A DNA stretch of 49,601 bases from Lachnospiraceae bacterium. GTDB taxonomy: Bacteria > Bacillota > Clostridia > Lachnospirales > Lachnospiraceae. Of the stretch, positions 32,354 through 39,800 are shown piece after piece. The stretch spans positions 1 to 49,601 of the forward strand of contig JAEEXY010000016.1 of NCBI GenBank assembly GCA_016288005.1. The letters run 5' to 3'. A program made the position numbers and the translations under genes. The notes under the pieces are model-generated. The model saw only the letters and a list, made by a program, of their open reading frames with translations, did not search any database and was not told the origin of the DNA. The first letter of the stretch is position 1. Each line of letters opens with the position of its first letter.

Positions 32354-33217
32354 TCACGCTCCCAGCAGATCGCTAAGCCCCGCGAACTGTTCCAGCGTCA
32401 GGCTCTCGCCCCTGACGGTCTCGGAAAGTCCCATTTTCTGCAGCGCCGCGGAGACTGCCTCCTTGGAGAAGCTGAGCTCAGGTGAATTGTTGATGCCGTT
32501 CTGCAGCGTTTTCCTGCGCTGGTTGAACGAAGCGCGGATCAGCGCGAACATCAGCCTCTCGTCGTGTACCTTTACCGGGGGCTCCTTATGGAGCGTCAGG
32601 CGGATGACCGCGGAACCGACGTTGGGACGCGGCATGAAGCAGTTGGGCGGAACATTGGCCGCGATGTACGCGTCCGCGTAATACTGCACTGCCAGAGACA
32701 GCGCGCCGTAATCCTTGCTGCCGGGGCCTGCCTGCATACGCTCGGCCACTTCCTTCTGCACCATGACCGTGATATTGTCGATCGGAAGCCGCTCCTCGAG
32801 CAGCTTCATAACGATCGGAGTTGTTATGTAATACGGCAGATTCGCCGCCACCTTGATGGGCCTGCCGCCGTTTTCGTCATCTATCAGCTGTTTCAGGTCG
32901 AGCTTTAGGACATCTTCGTTTATTACGCGGAAATTGTCATATTCCGACAGCGTATCGTTCTCGAGGATCGGTACCAGCGTGCGGTCGATCTCGACCGCTA
33001 TGACTTTGCCCGCGTTCTCGCACAGATACTGGGTCATCGTTCCGATGCCGGGGCCGATCTCGAGCACCGTGTCGTCCTTCGTGATGCCTGCCGCCGCGAT
33101 GATCTTGTCCAGAACATGCGTGTCTATGAGGAAATTCTGCCCAAACTTTTTCTGGAACACGATGTGGTATTTGTTAAGTATCTCGATCGTTCTCTTCGGA
33201 TCTCCCAGATATGCCAT
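32354..33217 (-). CDS. ksgA: 16S rRNA dimethyladenosine transferase
   Basis: KsgA/RsmA dimethylates the two adjacent adenosines in the 3'-terminal helix of 16S rRNA during small-subunit maturation. The protein has 287 residues with the family markers FGQNFL, the SAM-binding VLEIGPGIGTMT, ANLPYYITTPIVMK (the catalytic NLPY motif) and FMPRPNVGSAVI. The ATG at 33217 has GGAAGGA about nine bases upstream; a TTG two codons earlier is less likely. It lies 94 bases downstream of tatD in the same direction. The commonly associated rnmV gene is missing between them. Confidence 0.96.
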   Translation of the reverse strand: MAYLGDPKRTIEILNKYHIVFQKKFGQNFLIDTHVLDKIIAAAGITKDDTVLEIGPGIGTMTQYLCENAGKVIAVEIDRTLVPILENDTLSEYDNFRVINEDVLKLDLKQLIDDENGGRPIKVAANLPYYITTPIVMKLLEERLPIDNITVMVQKEVAERMQAGPGSKDYGALSLAVQYYADAYIAANVPPNCFMPRPNVGSAVIRLTLHKEPPVKVHDERLMFALIRASFNQRRKTLQNGINNSPELSFSKEAVSAALQKMGLSETVRGESLTLEQFAGLSDLLGA

Positions 33218-33311
33218 ATTCAATCATCCTTCCTGAAGTAAACCGCTCCGGCGCCGGTCCTTCGCGGGGACTTCGTTAACAGCCGTCAAAGCAGAACAGC
33301 TGCTGTATGTC

Positions 33312-34157
33312 TCACACCTGCAGATTAAAAAAGCGGCACGCGTTAGTGTAAGTGATGTCCTCGACCTCCTCTTCGGTCAGTCCCTTTATCCGTGCGAATT
33401 CCGCGACAACGTTATGCAGGTATCCGCTGTAATTGCGGCTCCCGCGGTGAGGCTCCGGCGCCAGATACGGGCAGTCGGTCTCGAGCAGGAGCCGGTCGAT
33501 CGGAACCGCGTCGACCACTTCCCGCAGCTTTTTCGCGTTCTTAAAGGTCAGGACGCCGCCTATCCCGAAATACAGCCCCATCTTCGTGTACTCGGCGGCC
33601 TGCTCGGGGCTGTAGGAATAGCAGTGCATGTCAGCGCGCAGCGCTCTGCCCGCCGCCTGTTCGCGCGCATACATCTCACGCACGATGTTCATCGTGTCTT
33701 CCGCCGCGTCGCGGCTGTGTATCTCTATCGGGAGCCCCAGCTCCGCAGCCAGCTCCCATTGCTTTATAAAGGCCTCTTTCTGCACCTCGCGGGGATAAAC
33801 GTTCCAGTGATAATCGAGCCCGATCTCGCCGATCGCGATGACTTTCTCCGATGCCGCCATCTCCCGCAGCTCCGCCAGATTACGCCGGCACTCGTCCGAG
33901 CTGTACTCTTTGCGGTCATCATCGTCCGCAGTCACAGTATACGGAACGATCTCTCCCGCGCTGTCAGGGTGCACTCCGACCGCCGCATACATAAAATCAT
34001 ACTTCCGCGCCAGCTCGAGGCTCCTGCGCGAGGATGCCATATCCGCGCCGATATTTACGACTGCCGCAACGCCCTCTGCCGCCAGCCCTGCAAGTACCCC
34101 GTCCCGGTCGGCCGCGAAGGCATCATCGTCGTAATGCGCATGTGTTTCAAAAATCAT
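33312..34157 (-). CDS. tatD: TatD family metal-dependent DNase
   Basis: A 281-residue TIM-barrel hydrolase. Metal-binding motifs are ETHAHYDD at the N-terminus, the glutamate in IGEIGLDYHW, HSRDAAEDTM, HCYSYSPEQAAEY and LLETDCPYLAPEPHRG. TatD proteins are 3'-5' exonucleases acting on DNA or RNA and possibly on damaged ends; some members are deacylases. The motif order and length are normal. An acidic DDDDRKEYSSDE loop near residue 75 is slightly longer than usual. It sits between the D-Ala-D-Ala carboxypeptidase gene (41 bases upstream) and ksgA, the common tatD-ksgA order. Confidence 0.93.
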   Translation of the reverse strand: MIFETHAHYDDDAFAADRDGVLAGLAAEGVAAVVNIGADMASSRRSLELARKYDFMYAAVGVHPDSAGEIVPYTVTADDDDRKEYSSDECRRNLAELREMAASEKVIAIGEIGLDYHWNVYPREVQKEAFIKQWELAAELGLPIEIHSRDAAEDTMNIVREMYAREQAAGRALRADMHCYSYSPEQAAEYTKMGLYFGIGGVLTFKNAKKLREVVDAVPIDRLLLETDCPYLAPEPHRGSRNYSGYLHNVVAEFARIKGLTEEEVEDITYTNACRFFNLQV

Positions 34158-34198
34158 AGTTTATGTCCTGTCTTCGGCAGCCGCCGTCTCTTCCGGCA

Positions 34199-35602
34199 TT
34201 ACCGCCTCTTTTTCCTGGTCAGCAGCAGTATCAGCAGGCCGACAAGCAGCGCGAACGAGCCGATGCCGACGCCGACTGCCACCGGCGCCGCTTTCTCCAG
34301 ATCGATCAGATCCGAGAGTTTGGGCAGCTCTGTGCTCTTTTTCTTCGACATCGACAGCGTGCTGATATCGATGCCCTCAAACGCCGTGTCGACCGGGATC
34401 ATGAACCCGGGCCAGCGTTTCGCGAATGCCGCCTCGTTCATGGCATCTGAGGAATTGTAATATACGATGTCGGCCATGCCGACGATCTTATCGCCGTAGG
34501 TGTAGGATATCGTGCCGATAACATTGTCTCCGTGACCGATATCCGCCTCGGGATCATAATCGATGCGCTTGATCGTTTCTTCGGGCGCGACCGCGTCCGG
34601 AAGTATCACGAGTCCGCCCTCTGTGCCGCTGTGCAGCACACTCTCGCGGTCCTCGTTGAACTCGTCGATCTCGCCCGAAAACAGCGAAGGAATATCACTG
34701 CCGCTGCCCGCCAGATCGCTCATCCTGTATGTCCTGAAATTGTCGAAACAGTAATCGAGCAGGGTCTTTGTATCCGTGTAAACCTTTGCCCAGGTCTCAT
34801 CGTGCATGACAACGGAAATGATGGTCATGCCGTCCTTTTTCGCGTAAGTCACGAGCGAATAGCCCGCCTGGGTCGTGGCGCCTGTCTTTCCGCCGATGCA
34901 GTAGTCGTACTTCATCGTTTTGTTCAGGAACCAGTGGTGGTTCGTGAGCAGCTTCGCCTCGTTCTTATTGGTCGCGGGCATCGCGTAAGTCGCGGTGCCG
35001 TTGATCTTCATGAAGGTCTCGTTCTGGTAGGCCGCGCGCGCGATCAGCGCCATATCGTAGGGACAGGTGTAGTGGTCCTCATCGTGCAGACCGTGTGAAT
35101 TCGCAAAATTGGAATGGGTGCAGCCGAGAGACTTCGCTTTTGCGTTCATCATCTTGATGAAACGCGCGATCGAGCCGCCGACATGCTCGCCGACCGCATA
35201 GGTTCCCTCGTTCGCGGACTCGAGCATGATGCCGTACAGCGCCTGCTCCATCGTGATCTGCTCGCCCTCGACCAGTCCCATACGCGAGCTGGTCTTCGAG
35301 ACGTAGTTATCCGCAGCGTAGCTCACGGTCACGATCTCGTTGAGCTCACTGTTCTCGAGCGCCACGAGAGTGGTCAGGATCTTGGTCGTGCTGGCGGGGA
35401 AAAACTTGTCATAGATATTTTTCTCGTATAAAATGCTGCCCGTCGTCGCCTCGACAACAATCGCGCCGTCCGCCGTGATCTCGGGTCCCGTAGGCCAGAT
35501 GATGCCCGTATCGTCATCCGCGCTTACGCGGACGCCCTGCCCGGACACAGCCTCAAATATGATCAAAAGCAATAAGAGAATTGCCAATATGCGTTTCTTC
35601 AT
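34199..35602 (-). CDS. dacA: D-alanyl-D-alanine carboxypeptidase (S11, PBP5-like)
   Basis: A 467-residue secreted and membrane-anchored penicillin-binding protein that trims the terminal D-alanine from peptidoglycan stem peptides. It has a signal peptide (about 1-28) and the three active-site motifs in order: STTK (Ser71, Lys74), SAN (129-131) and KTG (239-241). The C-terminus ends with a transmembrane segment followed by RKKRR, a single-pass anchor instead of the amphipathic helix of E. coli PBP5. It precedes tatD by 41 bases and may be cotranscribed with tatD and ksgA. A terminator upstream (35636-35660) separates it from the AmmeMemoRadiSam genes. Confidence 0.93.
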   Translation of the reverse strand: MKKRILAILLLLLIIFEAVSGQGVRVSADDDTGIIWPTGPEITADGAIVVEATTGSILYEKNIYDKFFPASTTKILTTLVALENSELNEIVTVSYAADNYVSKTSSRMGLVEGEQITMEQALYGIMLESANEGTYAVGEHVGGSIARFIKMMNAKAKSLGCTHSNFANSHGLHDEDHYTCPYDMALIARAAYQNETFMKINGTATYAMPATNKNEAKLLTNHHWFLNKTMKYDYCIGGKTGATTQAGYSLVTYAKKDGMTIISVVMHDETWAKVYTDTKTLLDYCFDNFRTYRMSDLAGSGSDIPSLFSGEIDEFNEDRESVLHSGTEGGLVILPDAVAPEETIKRIDYDPEADIGHGDNVIGTISYTYGDKIVGMADIVYYNSSDAMNEAAFAKRWPGFMIPVDTAFEGIDISTLSMSKKKSTELPKLSDLIDLEKAAPVAVGVGIGSFALLVGLLILLLTRKKRR

Positions 35603-35635
35603 GTGTTTCTTACCTTCATTGTCACTCTGTCATTG

Positions 35636-35660
35636 AAAAAGGGCCGTGAACCACAGCCCT
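35636..35660 (-). terminator. Intrinsic terminator after the AmmeMemoRadiSam genes
   Basis: On the minus strand AGGGC-T-GTG pairs with CAC-G-GCCCT around a three-base loop and is followed by TTTTTC. One internal mismatch is present. It ends the leftward operon before dacA. Confidence 0.78.
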
Positions 35661-35770
35661 CGTCAGACTTCGATCTGCACCCGTATTATACAGGATTTTC
35701 ATGATATTTACAATAATGCGGAAGTCTCTTTGTACCGCCCGGCATATCTTGTTTTCCCGCTGCCTGCGCC

Positions 35771-37168
35771 TTAAACATGTCTTACTACCTCGAACCTCTG
35801 CAGCCTGATCTTCTCGCCGGGCCTGATCCCCGCTTTCTGCATCGCTATCGAGATCTGTTGCTCGACAGAGTCCACTCCGTCGAGGTCGGGAAGCAGCAGG
35901 CCTCTCCTGTTCCCGCTCGTAACGATGACGCCGTAGCGTTTAACATCGAGCTCCTTCGGTGATTCGATGCTCTCGGGAGAACCGAGCACATCGACATTGA
36001 TCTCAAGGCTTGCAAGCTCATCGGGCGTGATCGGATTAAAGCGCGGGTCCTCGGTCGAGGCACTGATCGCGTTATTTATTATCTCCTGCGCGATGCACGC
36101 GGTCGTCGGTCCCGTGGTACCGATGCATCCCCGCAGGTCGCCGTGCTTATGGATCGAGACAAAGGTCCCGGCCTGCCGCCGCCTCATCTCATCGGGCAGT
36201 CCGTCGGGGATCGCGAGCTTCCTGTTCCAAAGTATGTACTCGTAGATTGTCCTGTATGCGAGCCTCACGTAAGGGTCGGCGCTCATCGCCGCATCGTCGA
36301 GTCCGCGCTCGATCCGCTCTATGTAGTTTTTGAGAAAATGCCTGCTCTCATCGGGACCTTCGGGCCTGAAAATACAGATGCCGTAGCCGACTCCGGTCAC
36401 ATCCTGATGCGAGAGCTTCTCGGCGCTCACCGCAATCCCGTCAAAGGCTCCGGCCATGATGACAAAGGATTTATGCCCGCATTCCGCCGCTTTTTCGCAG
36501 AAATCCGAATCAAAATCAAACAGCTCCCCGAATGCCGCCCTGCCGCAGACGTCCATGATCCGCTCATCATATACGGGACCCTCGGGAGCAAAGCCGTAGG
36601 GGCCGCTCGCCTTAAGCTTGTGCGAGAGATCGCCGCTCGCAACGATCACTGTCCTGCGTCCGAGCTCGTCGATCGCCTGCCGCATGATCTTGCCGAGACG
36701 GTAATGATCGGTGAGCCCAAAGCCCGACAGCCCGCATCTTACCAGCTTAAAATCACTGTATTTCCGCGTGATGAACCACAGCGGGACCATGGTCCCGTGG
36801 TCGAGGCTCTTCGAGCGTTCTCCGAGCTTTCCTGCGGGAAAATCCGAATCCTCGGCTATATCGCAGATTCTGTCTACAAGTGTAGTATCATATTCAACAT
36901 CAAACTTTACGTCACGCGCGCCAAAATCGCCGAGATTCCCGCTCGCGCCTTTTCCGGGAGAAATATGAAAATAATCGCTGTACATCACGCTGTGCGGGCT
37001 CGTGATGATGATCGTATCGGGCTTTAACGCCGCAATCTCGTCCGCCACACGCTCGTACGCGCGAGTTGTCTCCTCGATGCTTTTCTCCCCGCCGCGTCCG
37101 ACAGCCGGAACGATCAGCGGTGGATGAGGCACCATAAAAGCCGCGAGCAGATTATTCTTTTCCATCAT
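35771..37168 (-). CDS. AmmeMemoRadiSam protein: MEMO/LigB domain fused to AMMECR1 domain
   Basis: A 465-residue fusion. Residues 1 to about 268 form a class III extradiol-dioxygenase-like (LigB/MEMO) domain, with candidate metal histidines in VPHPPL (H15), TSPHS (H59), LDHGTMVPL (H124) and SGDLSH (H183). Residues about 297-465 are an AMMECR1 domain with the hallmark LRGCIG (345-350), DPRFNPITPDEL and SGNRRGLLLPDLDGVDS. In many genomes these are separate system A and B proteins beside a radical SAM enzyme, whose gene lies 27 bases upstream here. The joint function is not established; an RNA, cofactor or protein modification has been suggested from context. GGGGAG precedes the ATG pair. Confidence 0.9.
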   Translation of the reverse strand: MMEKNNLLAAFMVPHPPLIVPAVGRGGEKSIEETTRAYERVADEIAALKPDTIIITSPHSVMYSDYFHISPGKGASGNLGDFGARDVKFDVEYDTTLVDRICDIAEDSDFPAGKLGERSKSLDHGTMVPLWFITRKYSDFKLVRCGLSGFGLTDHYRLGKIMRQAIDELGRRTVIVASGDLSHKLKASGPYGFAPEGPVYDERIMDVCGRAAFGELFDFDSDFCEKAAECGHKSFVIMAGAFDGIAVSAEKLSHQDVTGVGYGICIFRPEGPDESRHFLKNYIERIERGLDDAAMSADPYVRLAYRTIYEYILWNRKLAIPDGLPDEMRRRQAGTFVSIHKHGDLRGCIGTTGPTTACIAQEIINNAISASTEDPRFNPITPDELASLEINVDVLGSPESIESPKELDVKRYGVIVTSGNRRGLLLPDLDGVDSVEQQISIAMQKAGIRPGEKIRLQRFEVVRHV

Positions 37169-37195
37169 ATGATCTCCCCTTTCTTAATTCCCCTG

Positions 37196-38056
37196 TCAGC
37201 AGTTGCCCGTGTAAACGTATTTCAGGTTTTCCCTCGCGACCTCGGCGAGCCGGTAAACCTTTCGCACGTCCGTCGCGTCTCTGTCCGTCATATGAAATCT
37301 CGGGAAAAATCTCGAGATATGCAGCGGGATCTGAGTTCCGATGACATTGCCATACGCGTCCGTAAGCCCCGCGATCCAGCGGCTCATCTCGCGGATCTCA
37401 TCCTCCGAGTCATTCTCCCCGGGAACGATCAGCGTAGTGAGCTCCACATGGCATCCCTGCGCGGCCCGCTCTATAAAGCTCATGACCATCCGCCTGCTGC
37501 CGCCCAGCACCCGGTCGTAATAGCGGTCCGTAAAACCCTTGAGATCAATGTTCATCGCATCCGTGTATGGCAGGATCTCATCCAGTATCTCCGGCTCTGC
37601 GGTCCCGTTCGTGACCAGCACATTCTTCAGTCCTTTTTCATGCACAAGCTTTGCCGTGTCGCGCACGAATTCGTATCCGACCAGCGGCTCATTGTAGGTG
37701 TACGCGACTCCGATATTGCCCTTTCTTACGGTCTGTTCCGCCATTTCCGCGATCTCCCGCGGGGTCGCGGTCCCGGCATAAGCCATCTCCTCATATGCCT
37801 CGTCCGACCAGGATATCTCATTGTTCTGGCAGAACGGACAGCGCAGATTGCAGCCGAAGCTCCCGACAGAAAGGATATAGCTGCCGGGGCAGAAACGCGC
37901 CAGCGGCTTTTTCTCGATCGGGTCGAGCGCGATCGACGATATCCTGCCGTAGTTGAGGGCCTTAACAGTCCCGTTCCCGCAGGTTCTGGCGCCGCAAAAA
38001 CCGATTTTCCCGTCACCGATCTCACAGTGGCGGAAACATACGCCGCATCTTCCCAT
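37196..38056 (-). CDS. amrS: AmmeMemoRadiSam system radical SAM enzyme
   Basis: A 286-residue radical SAM protein. Its N-terminal cysteine group (RCGVCFRHC, GFCGARTCGNG) resembles the zinc/iron-binding lead-in of pyruvate-formate-lyase-activase-like proteins. The radical SAM motif CNLRCPFC (C69, C73, C76) is followed by VAYTYNEPLVG and VTNGTAEPEIL. The family is defined by co-occurrence with AMMECR1 and MEMO domains, here fused in the next protein. The substrate is unknown. The ribosome site is weak (GGGTGG about 14 bases upstream), which fits possible leader control: a terminator-like hairpin lies 65 bases before the start. The N-terminus begins just before the first cysteines, so the start could not be much later. 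Confidence 0.9.
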   Translation of the reverse strand: MGRCGVCFRHCEIGDGKIGFCGARTCGNGTVKALNYGRISSIALDPIEKKPLARFCPGSYILSVGSFGCNLRCPFCQNNEISWSDEAYEEMAYAGTATPREIAEMAEQTVRKGNIGVAYTYNEPLVGYEFVRDTAKLVHEKGLKNVLVTNGTAEPEILDEILPYTDAMNIDLKGFTDRYYDRVLGGSRRMVMSFIERAAQGCHVELTTLIVPGENDSEDEIREMSRWIAGLTDAYGNVIGTQIPLHISRFFPRFHMTDRDATDVRKVYRLAEVARENLKYVYTGNC

Positions 38057-38120
38057 ACAATATCAGTCCACCCTTCGTTTTCCGTACTCACAAGACTTTC
38101 GGATCCTCTTTAATGCTAGC

Positions 38121-38156
38121 AAAAAAAAGACTTACCGTCAATTGAGGCAAGTCTTT
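38121..38156 (-). terminator. Terminator-like hairpin in the leader of amrS
   Basis: On the minus strand AAAGACTT-G-CC pairs with GG-T-AAGTCTTT (one mismatch) and is followed by eight Ts (38128-38121). It lies 65 bases upstream of the radical SAM start, with no leftward gene immediately upstream to terminate. It could be an attenuator for the operon or a stop for antisense transcripts. Confidence 0.7.
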
Positions 38157-38196
38157 CCCTTCACTGCAAAAAATATGGCTTCGGAGGCTCTCATGT

Positions 38197-38210
38197 GCTA
38201 TCATGATAGC
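38197..38210. promoter_or_regulatory. 14-base perfect palindrome GCTATCATGATAGC
   Basis: It lies in the divergent region between amrS and the Dabb gene. TGCTATCAT inside it resembles an extended -10 for the Dabb gene on the plus strand, and the symmetry gives TATCAT on the other strand too. It may be a promoter-overlapping operator. Confidence 0.45.
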
Positions 38211-38273
38211 CGGACGGACTCGAATATTTTCGTAAAAACCAACCGTCCGACTCACCGTCACAAAGGAGGCCAT

Positions 38274-38570
38274 ATGGTTAAACACGTTATACTCTGGACA
38301 TTAAAAGACGAATTTAAAAACAGCGCCGAGATCAAAGCCGGCATAAAATCGGGTCTCGAAGGCCTCAAGGGCCGGATCCCCGGACTCATCGACATCATGG
38401 TCAATATTAACCCGCTCGCGAGCTCAAACTGCGACGTAATGCTCGATTCCTGCTTTGAGGACGAGGCATCGCTCAAAGGATACTCGGTCAATCCCGCACA
38501 TGTGGAGGTCGCAAACACCAGGGTAAGACCCTTCACCGCGTCGAGAACCTGCATGGACTACGAGGTCTGA
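38274..38570 (+). CDS. Dabb (stress-responsive A/B barrel) family protein
   Basis: A 98-residue protein with a typical dimeric alpha-beta barrel pattern: the opening MVKHVILWTLKDE, a central LKGRIPGLIDIMVNINPL, a CDVMLDSCFEDEASLKGY strand-turn and HVEVANTRVRPFTASR near the end. Family members occur in stress responses and as small enzymes or carriers; a substrate cannot be assigned. The ATG at 38274 is supported by AAAGGAGG four bases upstream; the frame stays open far upstream but that part has no conserved content. It is divergent from the radical SAM operon and convergent with glycerate kinase. Confidence 0.88.
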   Translation: MVKHVILWTLKDEFKNSAEIKAGIKSGLEGLKGRIPGLIDIMVNINPLASSNCDVMLDSCFEDEASLKGYSVNPAHVEVANTRVRPFTASRTCMDYEV

Positions 38571-38578
38571 GACAGACT

Positions 38579-39784
38579 TTATTTATTCTGGTGCTGCATC
38601 GCCTGGAAATATGCCCTGGCGGTCCGCAGGTAATACTCCTCCGGGTTCATCATGGACTTCTCTGCGGGGCCGTCGCCGGCGGTCTTTAGAATAAGCTTGA
38701 CGCCGAGCTCGTAGGCGGCCTCATAGCCCTCGCCGGTCGTGCCGACTATGGCCACGAGCGGTACGTTGTTTGCGCGGCAGTGGTGTGCGACGCCCGCGAC
38801 CGTTTTGCCGTGGAAGGACTGCCAGTCCAGTCTGCCTTCGCCTGTGATGCAGAGGTCCGCATCCTTAAGGTGGGAGTCTATATCGAGAATGCTTAAGATA
38901 GCCTCACTGCCGAGACTCATCTTTGCGCCGAGCGCTATACAGAGCGTCGCGCCGAGTCCTCCTGCGGCACCCGCGCCCGGGAAAGTGTTCGGGTCGGCAC
39001 CGAAGGTGGTGTTAAGTACGTTGGAATAATGGATCATGCCTGCCTCGAGCTCGGAAATGATCTCGTTGCGGTAGTCGGTGTCCATGTCGGGCGAGCATTT
39101 CTGCTTCGCGAAAGTAAACGTTGCTCCGTCAGGTCCGGTCAGCGGGTTATCCACATTGCACAGGACCGTGATCTCGGTCTCGCGGATCCCGGGACAGAGT
39201 CCCGACATATCGATAGTGTAAATATTGGCCAGATCGGCGCCGGTCCCGCCGGGATAAGGGTTATCGTCGGATGCGGTTCCGAGCTCCCTGCCGTTCTCAT
39301 CGAAGAACTTAACGCCGAGCGCGCGCAGTGCTCCTATGCCCGCGTCGTTGGTCGCGCTGCTGCCGATCGCAATCATGATGCTGCTGCAGCCCTGCTCGAG
39401 CGCGTCACGGATCAGCTCACCTGTACCGTAGGTCGTGGTATTCTTAGGGTTGAGTCTGTCGCCGGGGACCAGCGTAATGCCCGAAGCCGCAGACATCTCT
39501 ATAACGGCACCCTTTGATGAAGTGCCGTCTTCGCCTTTAACCGTATATATGCCGTAAGCGGCACTGATCTCCTCCATGAACGGATTGTGCACGGTCACGG
39601 TCCTTTTCTCGCCGCCGAGCGCATCGGTAACGACATCGACCGTACCCAGACTGCCGTCGGCAACGGGTATCCCTACCGTCTCACAGTCGGGGAAAAACTC
39701 GTGCGCGGCCGTTGTCAGCAGCTCCGCGATGCGAGCCGATGTAAGCGTGCCTGTAAACGAATCTGATGCAAAGACAAATTTCAT
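38579..39784 (-). CDS. glxK: Glycerate kinase
   Basis: A 401-residue kinase of the GarK/GlxK family, which phosphorylates D-glycerate to 2- or 3-phosphoglycerate with ATP. Markers are FASDSFTGTLTS, the VADGSLGTVDV region, GTGELIRDALEQGCSSIMIAIG, SSATNDAGIGALRALG, GAGAAGGLGATL and ITGEGRLDWQSFHGKTVAGVA. The early motif has DSFTGT where DSFKGS/T is usual, so the lysine is replaced; whether this matters is unclear. It follows the GHL10 gene by 16 bases in the same direction, so they are probably cotranscribed. It converges with the Dabb gene eight bases away. Confidence 0.9.
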   Translation of the reverse strand: MKFVFASDSFTGTLTSARIAELLTTAAHEFFPDCETVGIPVADGSLGTVDVVTDALGGEKRTVTVHNPFMEEISAAYGIYTVKGEDGTSSKGAVIEMSAASGITLVPGDRLNPKNTTTYGTGELIRDALEQGCSSIMIAIGSSATNDAGIGALRALGVKFFDENGRELGTASDDNPYPGGTGADLANIYTIDMSGLCPGIRETEITVLCNVDNPLTGPDGATFTFAKQKCSPDMDTDYRNEIISELEAGMIHYSNVLNTTFGADPNTFPGAGAAGGLGATLCIALGAKMSLGSEAILSILDIDSHLKDADLCITGEGRLDWQSFHGKTVAGVAHHCRANNVPLVAIVGTTGEGYEAAYELGVKLILKTAGDGPAEKSMMNPEEYYLRTARAYFQAMQHQNK

Positions 39785-39800
39785 TCGATCACCTTCTATA

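Noticed and set aside
37953..38273. Extended open frame in front of the Dabb gene
   Set aside because: It overlaps the divergent radical SAM gene, lacks conserved content, and the ribosome site AAAGGAGG clearly marks the ATG at 38274.
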